Part shown: positions 1 to 5,098 of the stretch, in pieces | Layout of the letters: the number at the start of each line of letters is the position of its first letter | Numbering within the stretch: position 1 is the stretch's first letter | Origin: Patescibacteria group bacterium | GTDB lineage: Bacteria > Patescibacteriota > Patescibacteriia > UBA9934 | Reading direction: 5' to 3' | NCBI GenBank assembly: GCA_018896835.1 | Contig: JAHILS010000054.1 | Span: 1 to 6,006 of the forward strand | Length of the DNA stretch: 6,006 nucleotides | The notes under the pieces: model-generated | Databases searched by the model: none | Seen by the model: only the letters and a program-made list of their open reading frames with translations | Told to the model about the DNA's origin: nothing | Program-made: the position numbers and the translations under genes

Positions 1-516
1 ACCAATACCAAGTGCCGCGATAAATCTTGTGCCAGCTTCCAAAAAAGTCCGCACGCCGTGGAACGCAATATTCCAAATTGAATCCCAAACATTATCAAAC
101 CTTCGGATAATCTCACCAGAACGCTCTGTTTTAAAAAGTTCCATGTCAAGCTTAAGCAAACGCGCATACCAGGCTTGCAAAAACGCTCCCATAATCCAGT
201 TGCCATACATCCAGCAAAAATACATGTACACAGCGCCAACACTGGTTTCAAAAAGCACTAACCCTCCCCAAACAAGAAGAAGTGGAACAATTAATCTAAA
301 CGCAGGCATCGCCTCAGTTGCCTCGCTAACTGAATTGATAACAGAGTCAATAATCGATCCATAAATATATGGCTCAGCTACAGCAAAACCTGCCAGGACA
401 ATAGCCAGAGTAGCAAACATCGGAAGATACCATCGCCACGGTCTGACCGACGGCCAAACCATCTTCCAAATTTTTTTATACTCAACAGGATATTTTTTCT
501 TTTCCTCCTTATGCAT
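1..516 (-). CDS. ABC exporter, N-terminal transmembrane part (partial, runs off the window)
   Basis: The visible 172 residues are the start of a type I ABC exporter membrane domain. After a Lys-rich cytoplasmic N-terminus (MHKEEKKKYP) comes a predicted membrane helix at about residues 31-49, a short loop, and a second long hydrophobic segment at about 75-102. Next is the typical intracellular stretch FKTERSGEIIRRFDNVWD (about 128-145), the hallmark of the exporter fold near the first coupling helix. The nucleotide-binding domain would lie beyond position 1, so the substrate cannot be told. I chose the ATG at 516-514 because the frame is closed by TGA four codons upstream and a perfect extended -10 (TGATATAAT) ends six bases before it. 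The only Shine-Dalgarno-like string (AAGGAGG, 504-510) lies inside the gene, too far from the next in-frame ATG (codon 19) to serve it. It lies 31 bases downstream of the UvrA-like gene on the same strand and could also be read from it. Confidence 0.85.
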   Translation of the reverse strand, partial: MHKEEKKKYPVEYKKIWKMVWPSVRPWRWYLPMFATLAIVLAGFAVAEPYIYGSIIDSVINSVSEATEAMPAFRLIVPLLLVWGGLVLFETSVGAVYMYFCWMYGNWIMGAFLQAWYARLLKLDMELFKTERSGEIIRRFDNVWDSIWNIAFHGVRTFLEAGTRFIAALGIG

Positions 517-522
517 GGCATT

Positions 523-531
523 ATTATATCA
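523..531 (-). promoter_or_regulatory. Extended -10 promoter for the ABC exporter, probably leaderless
   Basis: On the minus strand TGATATAAT is a perfect extended -10 (TGn-TATAAT). Six bases separate TATAAT from the ATG at 516, so transcription should start at or next to the A of the start codon. A TTGTAA that could act as -35 overlaps the stop codon of the upstream gene (548-553) at a long 19-base spacing. The sequence match is direct; the leaderless reading is inference. Confidence 0.5.
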
Positions 532-547
532 TGATCAACATTAAAAT

Positions 548-1951
548 TTACAACGCAATCACATAATCACAATTTTGGATTATCTCTTCTCTGTTTTCTG
601 CAATTACCACCGTGTTATTTTTATCAATAATTTTTTGTAAAACTTTCATTAGCACTGGCAAGTCGCTTAGACGCAAACCGCGTGAAGGCACGTCAAGAAT
701 ATACACGCACCTATCCCCAAGTTTTTTTGATAATATTTTTGCCAAACGCACACGTTGAGCTTCGCCACCGCTTAATGTATTTGATCTTTGGCTTAAAGCA
801 AGATATCCAAGCCCAACTTCTTGAAGAAAACTAAGTTTTCTCTTTACTAGCGGGACAGCATCAAACAGCTTTACGGCATCATCAACGGTCATATTAGAAA
901 CATCAAAAATAGATTTTCCAGCATAACTTACTTTTTCGATTTTATCTTTGGCAGACTGGCTGATTATTTTATTTATCAGAAAACTTGATTTTGTTAATTT
1001 CAATTTCTTACTTTGCGGAAGCTTGGCATAGGTATCGCGAATCGAATCCCAAATTCCTAAATATGTTGCCGGTGTACTTGTCGAAATCGGGCTGAGCGAA
1101 GATTGATCCACAAAATATGATCGTCGCACATTTACTTTGCCGTCAATTGATTTTACTTTTGCGCCCGCCCGAATCTTCCAAGCATTTTTTCCTTTGAACA
1201 AAACAGAATAAATAACCGAAAGTAATGTAGTTTTTCCAGATCCGATGCTACCAGTAATACAAACTAGGCCACACAATGGAAAGCTTATTGATACATCTTT
1301 TAAATTATTCTTGGTGATCCCTTTGATTGTTAATCGCTTGTTTTTCATGCAGAGAGCTTTTTTATTTGCATCTCTGTCATACTGGACTACTGAGGCTTTG
1401 TTGGAAAATGCGTATAAAGATGTTGGCGTCTTGGCTTTCTTAAATTTATCACGCGATCCTTGAAAAATTACTTCTCCACCACCAGAGCCTGATTCTGGAC
1501 CAAACTCAATGACATAATCAGCGCCAATAATAATATCTTTGCTATGCTCAACAACAATAACCGACACTCCCTTTTTTACAGTTTTTTTAAGAAGATTTAA
1601 AACCAATTGTCGATCTTCACGGGCCATACCAGCACACGGCTCGTCCACAATCAACAATTCACTTTTTTTAATTTCTTTTAAGGCTTTCGTTAACCGCGCC
1701 AGGTTTGTTTCGCCGAAACTCTTATACGCTAATAATTCAACTGATTGCGCAAGCACAAGCGTTTTGGGAAGCTTAGAAACTTTAGCTCGCACGGCCTGAC
1801 CTTGCGAAGCTTTAAAAAGCACATCATAAACAAATGACGACTTACCACTCCCACTTTTTCCAACGATAACAACAAGTTTCTGCAGTGGAATATCCACTGA
1901 AACATGTTGCAAATTATTTGCCTGCGCATCCCTTACTTGAATTTTATTCAT
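548..1951 (-). CDS. Reduced UvrA-like double-ABC ATPase (467 aa)
   Basis: Two UvrA-type ABC ATPase halves lie in one chain about half the length of UvrA (about 940 aa). Half 1: Walker A GKSGSGKS (31-38), Q69, a decayed signature SFGETNLAR (78-86), Walker B LLIVDEP (99-105) and H136 in VVEHS, then the UvrA-like EFGPESGSGGGEVIFQG. Half 2: Walker A GSIGSGKT (234-241), VDQSSLSPISTSTPATYLGIWD (281-302, matching the UvrA [21 protein letters not shown] block), TVDDAVKLFDAVP, GLGYLALSQRSNTLSGGEAQR (380-400, intact signature), and Walker B YILDVP (417-422). Here Val421 replaces the catalytic Glu, and Asn453 replaces the switch His. The UvrB-binding and insertion domains of half 1 and the CxxC zinc module of half 2 are absent, and the chain stops at DYVIAL, before the usual UvrA tail. 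The frame is open and the motifs conserved, so it is probably a working protein but not a canonical excision nuclease subunit. Drug-resistance UvrA paralogues are known, but this one is shorter. No clear Shine-Dalgarno; TATAAA (1959-1964, minus) lies 7 bases before the ATG. Confidence 0.85.
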   Translation of the reverse strand: MNKIQVRDAQANNLQHVSVDIPLQKLVVIVGKSGSGKSSFVYDVLFKASQGQAVRAKVSKLPKTLVLAQSVELLAYKSFGETNLARLTKALKEIKKSELLIVDEPCAGMAREDRQLVLNLLKKTVKKGVSVIVVEHSKDIIIGADYVIEFGPESGSGGGEVIFQGSRDKFKKAKTPTSLYAFSNKASVVQYDRDANKKALCMKNKRLTIKGITKNNLKDVSISFPLCGLVCITGSIGSGKTTLLSVIYSVLFKGKNAWKIRAGAKVKSIDGKVNVRRSYFVDQSSLSPISTSTPATYLGIWDSIRDTYAKLPQSKKLKLTKSSFLINKIISQSAKDKIEKVSYAGKSIFDVSNMTVDDAVKLFDAVPLVKRKLSFLQEVGLGYLALSQRSNTLSGGEAQRVRLAKILSKKLGDRCVYILDVPSRGLRLSDLPVLMKVLQKIIDKNNTVVIAENREEIIQNCDYVIAL

Positions 1952-1958
1952 ATTAGAT

Positions 1959-1964
1959 TTTATA
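1959..1964 (-). promoter_or_regulatory. Possible -10 box of the UvrA-like gene
   Basis: TATAAA on the minus strand ends seven bases before the ATG at 1951. No good -35 is visible; any upstream contact would fall inside the terminal repeat of the 1977-2189 element (best candidate GGAACA, 1982-1987). An AT-rich hexamer like this can occur by chance, so confidence is low. Confidence 0.25.
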
Positions 1965-1976
1965 GTTTTACATTAC

Positions 1977-2189
1977 GGGTCTGTTCCCGAATACAGCTTT
2001 AGACACATTTGACTAAAATGCTGTCAAGCCGATGGTGCGAAAGGTGAATATCATTACCACTTCGACGTTAGGAGAAGTCTTCTCACTTCAATCGTATTCG
2101 AGCAGATCTCTCACTCCGTTCGAGATGGGAAATGAGTATAGACGCATTTCGAGTATAATGGGGCAAAGTCTGTATTTGGGAACAGACCC
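1977..2189. mobile_element. Non-coding element with 20-bp terminal inverted repeats (REPIN/MITE-like)
   Basis: The ends are inverted copies of GGGTCTGTTCCCRAATACAG (1977-1996 and 2170-2189), identical at 19 of 20 bases. The 173-bp interior has no sensible reading frame and several small dyads: GAGAAG-T-CTTCTC (2072-2084), TTGAC...GTCAA near 2009-2026, and GAAATG...CATTTC near 2129-2149. No clear target-site duplication flanks it (left TTACATTAC, right TTTATCATT). The GGGTCTGTTCC end resembles the GGGTCAGGTCC end of the hairpin at 4952-5004 (9 of the first 12 bases). Ends of this kind commonly border elements moved by REP-associated tyrosine transposases (RAYTs). No transposase lies in this window, so it would be non-autonomous. 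It abuts the promoter region of the UvrA-like gene. Confidence 0.65.
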
Positions 2190-2217
2190 TTTATCATTCT
2201 ACCAGTAAATCATAAGC

Positions 2218-2249
2218 TCGTGCATTGGATCGTGCACAAATGTTATAAT
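2218..2249 (+). promoter_or_regulatory. Promoter with direct-repeat operator candidate for the Cys-rich ORF
   Basis: A perfect extended -10, TGTTATAAT (2241-2249), predicts transcription from about 2256, giving a leader of about 23 bases. Just upstream, the heptamer TCGTGCA occurs twice (2218-2224 and 2230-2236), 12 bp apart. The same stretch contains the inverted pair GTGCA...TGCAC (2220-2224, 2233-2237). The first copy would overlap the -35 and the second lies in the spacer, so a bound protein could block or aid RNA polymerase. The -35 itself is weak, as is usual with extended -10 promoters. The operator role is inference. Confidence 0.5.
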
Positions 2250-2268
2250 AATCTCGCTCACACCGAGC

Positions 2269-2274
2269 AGGAGG
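2269..2274 (+). promoter_or_regulatory. Consensus Shine-Dalgarno of the Cys-rich ORF
   Basis: A perfect AGGAGG is followed by ATGATG. Spacing is 1 base to the first ATG (2276) and 4 bases to the second (2279), so the second is the better start; both are in frame. No other gene in the window shows so strong a ribosome site at a usable distance. A small GCTC-ACACC-GAGC hairpin (2256-2268) sits directly before it and could affect access. Confidence 0.7.
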
Positions 2275-2278
2275 AATG

Positions 2279-2425
2279 ATGAAGAAAAAGAAGTTCAACC
2301 CTCGCGTCGAGGTCTTCAACGCCTTCCGCGTGCCGTTCGGTCAGCCAACTGGCAAGGTCATCAGTGTTGAGGCCGAGAAAGCCTCGGCATGCTGTGCCTG
2401 CACTGCGTGCACTGCCTGCCGATAG
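2279..2425 (+). CDS. Cysteine-rich 48-aa peptide, unknown function
   Basis: I do not recognise this family. The peptide begins with a basic block (MKKKKFNPR), continues with a hydrophilic middle (VPFGQPTGKVISVEAEK), and ends in ASACCACTACTACR, with cysteines at 38, 39, 41, 44 and 47, the last three spaced CxxCxxC. The end is encoded by a tandem TGCACTGC repeat (Cys-Thr-Ala units). A leader-like front and a short Cys/Thr/Ser tail is the layout of ribosomally made, modified peptide precursors. A small metal-binding peptide is the other option. No maturase is visible here. Evidence that it is a real gene: perfect AGGAGG, an extended -10 at a sensible distance, a following hairpin, and GC-rich third positions (35 of 48 codons) in an AT-rich setting. 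That base use, and a strand opposite to the flanking genes, suggest recent transfer or a special expression class. ATG at 2276 is an alternative start giving one more Met. Confidence 0.6.
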   Translation: MKKKKFNPRVEVFNAFRVPFGQPTGKVISVEAEKASACCACTACTACR

Positions 2426-2441
2426 CACGCAACATCGTCGT

Positions 2442-2468
2442 CGCGTCCCGTGAACATCACGGGACGCG
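2442..2468 (+). terminator. GC-rich perfect hairpin after the Cys-rich ORF
   Basis: CGCGTCCCGTGA pairs perfectly over 12 bp with TCACGGGACGCG around a 3-base loop (ACA). It begins 16 bases after the stop codon. No T-run follows at once, so it may stabilise the 3' end or act together with the next hairpin rather than terminate alone. It shares the high GC of the ORF and probably came with it. Confidence 0.5.
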
Positions 2469-2481
2469 CTCATGTCTAATC

Positions 2482-2520
2482 AAAAAACCACCAGCATTAT
2501 AGCTGGTGGTTAATTATTTT
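2482..2520. terminator. Bidirectional Rho-independent terminator between convergent genes
   Basis: AACCACCAGC (2486-2495) pairs with GCTGGTGGTT (2502-2511) around ATTATA. On the minus strand the stem runs into TTTTTT, a good terminator for the secreted-protein gene, whose stop codon is at 2526-2528. On the plus strand AATTATTTTG follows, a weaker U-rich tail that could end the transcript of the Cys-rich ORF. Confidence 0.8.
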
Positions 2521-2525
2521 GTTTT

Positions 2526-4607
2526 CTAAAAATTATCATCAAGCGAACTAACAGACGCTATAGCATCGGCTACGCTGTAATCACTTGCGCTATTAATGTC
2601 GTCGCCGAACGAATAGTTACGGAAGAATGCGTCTGAGATGTCGTCGATATGTGTATTCCAGGCGCTACCGTACAAACTGCTCGCAATGGACTCTGATGCT
2701 ATCGCTCGCAACACGCCTCCCTGCTCAACTGCATACACTGTATTGATTGTTTGGAACTTTACCATTTTCGTTCCAGGGTGATACGTAACGTTTGTGCTTA
2801 AGCTAATCTCTGCCATCACGCTTGAATCAATGATAATTATGTCATCGAAATCATCGTACCAAGTAAAAAACACTTTTTCATTTGGAAATGCATGCCGTCT
2901 ATTCTCGCTATCATAATAATATACTGCCCGACACGGATCATTAACGTCAGTACTACCAACACATTGACTCTTAATTAAAACATCCGATCGCAGGCTTGAT
3001 AAATCTTCCACAACCACATCGTTGCCCTCATCAATTCCTAACTCTTCCTCTGGCTCAGTAACTTCTACTGCCGGCCCGGAAGGCTCAGATACAGCAACGC
3101 CAACAGTGATATAGCTTGACGTGGCTGTTGTTGAATTTCCTAAAGAATCAGCACAAATTGCGTATGCCGTGTATGATCCTTCCGCGCTAAATGTATATGT
3201 TTTGGTAAATACACCGCTACCTTGATTGATCATAGCACCTTGCGACGCACCGTTAAGATATAAGGTGCATGAACTAACAGATGAAAGCGCATCGCTTGAC
3301 GTTATGCTTAATAATGTTGACGATCCTTGAGTTGCAGAAATTGGAGTAACAGCCGAAACGATTGGTCCGGTACGGTCAAAAACAACTGTTATAGTTGAGG
3401 CTTCACCCGCATTGCCCGCAATGTCCACTGCTCGAACAGATGCATCGTGCGACCCTTCGCTGACAGTCGCATTATAAGATGACACATAGCCGATGTCAGA
3501 ATAACCAGTGCTATCAATATCAATCTCATACGACTCAACACCAATATTGTCAGTTGCATGACTCCAACTAAGAGCAATTGAGCTGTCAGCAGATGGAGAG
3601 TCGGAAGTGAAATTAGTAATAGCCGAAGGGTCCTGATCGTCTGAAGCGAATAGAATAGACTTGGCATAAGACGTAACTCCAACAATTGTCATACTGTCAC
3701 CAGAATATTCAACATCAAACAGCATCTCAGACCCGTCTTCGTCTGGAATAGAATATTCTGTCCAGCTTGCTCCTTGGTTTACAGTTGTATAGGCAACGTT
3801 TGTTCCGACAACAGCGCCAGAACTACTTGAATAAAAATCAAAAGAAGAAAGATTGCTCGTTCCTGGTCCTGACCTTGTTGCCCAAGAAGAACCACCGTCA
3901 GTCGTATAAAGCAATCCATGACTTGTAGCAACCAGCCCGTACGTTGCACTAGCAAAATACACATCATTGAATTCATAAACTCCGCCAGGACTGCGGTCAT
4001 TCCATATTGTTCCGCTAGTTGTGGTAACAAGGAATGTGCCGTTATCCCCAACAATATATCCGTCTAACCAATTTAGAAAATAAACTCCATTTAAATCTTC
4101 TGTAACTCCAGTCGTTTGCGCTGTCCATGAGTCACCACCGTCAGTTGTTTTATAAATCGATCCATTTTCACCCACAATCCAACCGCGAGTTGCATTGTAC
4201 ATTTCTAAACGTAGTAATTTGTTTGAGGTAGTAACAGATACGTCCTGCCAGGAATCTCCAAAATCTTCTGTCTTCACAATGGTACCGTCTTCACCTACCG
4301 CAATGACAGTATTCTCATCAACAAACTCCACGTCATACAACGCTTTTGTAAAATATCCATCTTCTGTTGGTTGATAGACAACTCGGTTCTCCCAGCCCCC
4401 ACTTACCAAAATTATCGACGGCTCCGTGCCACTAGCGTTGGTAACAATAAACGCTCCTGTATCGTCATCATAATAATCAACAGCATAAACCTTTTCACTC
4501 GACTCATTCATGAGCCGTGCCCAATCTGTTGCATACGCGTTTGATGCGTGAACAGCAAATAGGAACAGTGCTAAAAATGTTACTATGATTTTCTTTTGAT
4601 ATTTCAT
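2526..4607 (-). CDS. Secreted Ycf48/BNR-like propeller protein with Ig-like domains and a CPR-type C-terminal domain (693 aa)
   Basis: A signal peptide opens the protein: MKYQKK, a hydrophobic core to about residue 20, and a likely cut after AYA (26|27). Residues about 28-325 form repeats of 40-41 aa with Asp-box/BNR motifs (EDFGDSW, TDGGDSW, TDGGSSW); the tryptophans sit at 120, 161, 202, 242 and 282, with less typical repeats at either end. This suits a Ycf48-like seven-bladed propeller. Two beta-sandwich domains follow: Fn3/Ig-like at about 328-411 (ending VVFDRTGP) and Ig-like at about 415-503, with a plausible C447-C485 disulfide. An acidic linker (505-535) leads to a C-terminal domain at about 540-670 with C549/C559 and the blocks HAFPNEKVFFTWY, NVTYHPG, MVKFQT, VYAVEQGGVLR, LYGSAWN and DAFFRNYSFG. 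I know this domain from many Patescibacteria surface proteins, where its role is unknown. No transmembrane or sortase anchor is seen, so it is probably secreted or held by the C-terminal domain. The start is set by the signal peptide; no clear Shine-Dalgarno precedes it. Confidence 0.85.
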   Translation of the reverse strand: MKYQKKIIVTFLALFLFAVHASNAYATDWARLMNESSEKVYAVDYYDDDTGAFIVTNASGTEPSIILVSGGWENRVVYQPTEDGYFTKALYDVEFVDENTVIAVGEDGTIVKTEDFGDSWQDVSVTTSNKLLRLEMYNATRGWIVGENGSIYKTTDGGDSWTAQTTGVTEDLNGVYFLNWLDGYIVGDNGTFLVTTTSGTIWNDRSPGGVYEFNDVYFASATYGLVATSHGLLYTTDGGSSWATRSGPGTSNLSSFDFYSSSSGAVVGTNVAYTTVNQGASWTEYSIPDEDGSEMLFDVEYSGDSMTIVGVTSYAKSILFASDDQDPSAITNFTSDSPSADSSIALSWSHATDNIGVESYEIDIDSTGYSDIGYVSSYNATVSEGSHDASVRAVDIAGNAGEASTITVVFDRTGPIVSAVTPISATQGSSTLLSITSSDALSSVSSCTLYLNGASQGAMINQGSGVFTKTYTFSAEGSYTAYAICADSLGNSTTATSSYITVGVAVSEPSGPAVEVTEPEEELGIDEGNDVVVEDLSSLRSDVLIKSQCVGSTDVNDPCRAVYYYDSENRRHAFPNEKVFFTWYDDFDDIIIIDSSVMAEISLSTNVTYHPGTKMVKFQTINTVYAVEQGGVLRAIASESIASSLYGSAWNTHIDDISDAFFRNYSFGDDINSASDYSVADAIASVSSLDDNF

Positions 4608-4660
4608 ATTATTATTTGTCTTATTTCTTGCTTATAAAATAAACGATTTTGTTCATAGTG

Positions 4661-4689
4661 TCGAGCAAACAGCATACTTCCCTGCTCGA
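4661..4689. repeat. 7-bp inverted repeat upstream of the secreted-protein gene
   Basis: TCGAGCA (4661-4667) and TGCTCGA (4683-4689) form a perfect inverted repeat separated by 15 bases. It lies 54 bases upstream of the ATG at 4607, between that gene and the tRNA terminator. A TATAAG (4631-4636, minus) could be the -10 of the gene. The repeat could be an operator; it has no T-run that would make it a terminator. Confidence 0.35.
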
Positions 4690-4700
4690 TAAAATATTAT

Positions 4701-4733
4701 CAAAAGCAAAAACACCTGCGGTTGCAGATGTTT
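4701..4733 (-). terminator. Rho-independent terminator of tRNA-Gln
   Basis: Read on the minus strand, AAACATCTGC pairs with GCAGGTGTTT (one G-U pair) around AACC, followed by the T-rich TTTTTGCTTTT. It starts 9 bases past the encoded CCA of the tRNA, which ends its transcript before the secreted-protein gene. Confidence 0.75.
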
Positions 4734-4741
4734 CTACTTCA

Positions 4742-4815
4742 TGGTTCCCGGACAGGGATTCGAACCCCGATCCCCAGGACCAAAACCTGGTGTCCTGCCT
4801 TTAGACGATCCGGGA
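4742..4815 (-). tRNA. tRNA-Gln (anticodon TTG)
   Basis: The 74-base gene folds fully. Acceptor stem TCCCGGA/TCCGGGA is perfect; D arm GTCT/GGAC has a 7-base loop; anticodon stem CCAGG/CCTGG holds the loop TTTTGGT, giving anticodon TTG (reads CAA, Gln). The T arm is CGGGG-TTCGAAT-CCCTG with one G-U pair. The variable loop has four bases (GGAT), and the discriminator A is followed by an encoded CCA. A promoter lies about 100 bases upstream and a terminator directly downstream, so it is a single-gene unit. Confidence 0.95.
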
Positions 4816-4828
4816 GTGTATTGAGTGA

Positions 4829-4856
4829 AGTAAATAAATGCTTGCGTTTATTTACT
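4829..4856. repeat. 12-bp-arm AT-rich hairpin in the tRNA leader
   Basis: AGTAAATAAATG (4829-4840) and CGTTTATTTACT (4845-4856) are inverted copies with 11 of 12 bases matching, around CTTG. It lies 13 bases before the 5' end of the mature tRNA and inside the predicted transcript. It might position the precursor for 5' processing, act as a protein site, or simply be a small repeat. There is no T-run next to it. Confidence 0.5.
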
Positions 4857-4913
4857 GCCGAAAGGAACAGCATGGATACCCTAGTATCTGATGATTGTAA
4901 GTCAGGCGAGGAA

Positions 4914-4942
4914 ATAATAGCTTTTTTCAGGTTTTGAGTCAA
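4914..4942 (-). promoter_or_regulatory. Near-consensus promoter of tRNA-Gln
   Basis: On the minus strand TTGACT (4937-4942) and TATTAT (4914-4919) are separated by exactly 17 bases; each hexamer matches consensus at five of six positions. Transcription would begin near 4907, giving a 5' leader of about 92 bases before the tRNA. That leader holds a small GGATAC...GTATCT dyad (4874-4889) and the 12-bp hairpin at 4829-4856. Confidence 0.7.
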
Positions 4943-4951
4943 TTATTTGAT

Positions 4952-5004
4952 TGGGGTCAGGTCCGGATAACGGATATTTTATCCGTTATCCGGACCTGAC
5001 CCCA
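4952..5004. mobile_element. Perfect 25-bp-arm hairpin, REPIN-like (GGGGTCAGGTCC type)
   Basis: TGGGGTCAGGTCCGGATAAC continues to CGGATA, turns over a TTT loop (4977-4979) and returns as an exact inverted copy ending GACCTGACCCCA: 25 paired bases with no mismatch. Palindromes beginning GGGGTCAGGTC are commonly associated with REP-associated tyrosine transposases and are scattered through genomes as non-autonomous units. It lies between the tRNA promoter and the P-loop NTPase gene. The perfect pairing suggests recent insertion or active maintenance. No transposase is present in the window. Confidence 0.65.
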
Positions 5005-5094
5005 TCTGGCGACATTAAACCGGTCGAGTGATCGGCCCTGATGCATCCATGCGTGCGCCAGTTCCAACATCAGTTGGGCTGGCGCGTTTGGTTT
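5005..5094. other. Short intergenic stretch with no gene seen
   Basis: Between the hairpin element and the end of the P-loop gene I find no coding sequence with a plausible start signal. A frame that begins here on the plus strand is antisense to the P-loop gene over most of its length. The only structure is the dyad at 5055-5085. Confidence 0.5.
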
Positions 5095-5098
5095 TTAT
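5055..5098 (+). terminator. Interrupted hairpin with T-run, plus strand
   Basis: GCGCCAG (5055-5061) pairs with CTGGCGC (5079-5085), and inside it CCAAC pairs with GTTGG around ATCA. GTTTGGTTTTTATT follows on the plus strand. As the T-run is on the plus side only, it would stop rightward transcription before it ran antisense into the P-loop gene. In the minus direction the same stem comes right after the stop codon but has no T-run, so it could only protect the 3' end. Confidence 0.5.

Noticed and set aside
29..364. Open frame on the plus strand over the ABC exporter.
   Set aside because: Antisense to a clear exporter membrane domain; no start signal or family resemblance.
548..1951. UvrA-like gene as a decayed pseudogene.
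   Set aside because: The frame is open over 467 codons, the missing regions correspond to whole domains, and the motif losses complement each other rather than being scattered.
2104..2150. Minus-strand TTTCCCATCTCGAACGGAG resembles the TTCCCATYCCGAAC loop of 5S rRNA, hinting at a 5S-derived element.
   Set aside because: The match covers little more than a dozen bases, no 5S helices I-V can be built around it, and the nearby GCCGATGGT is in the opposite orientation. TCTC-CTCCG-CGAGA hairpin repeats are common in many genomes.
2225..2249. TTGGAT with TATAAT as a -35/-10 pair for the Cys-rich gene.
   Set aside because: The spacer is only 13 bases, too short; the TGTTATAAT extended -10 explains the promoter better.
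2258..2473. 71-aa frame on the minus strand across the Cys-rich gene.
   Set aside because: Low-complexity Arg/Ser/Gly-type translation expected opposite GC-rich coding DNA, and no ribosome site; the plus strand has the promoter and AGGAGG.
4722..4942. Open frames on both strands over the tRNA region.
   Set aside because: They run through the tRNA, its terminator and its promoter.
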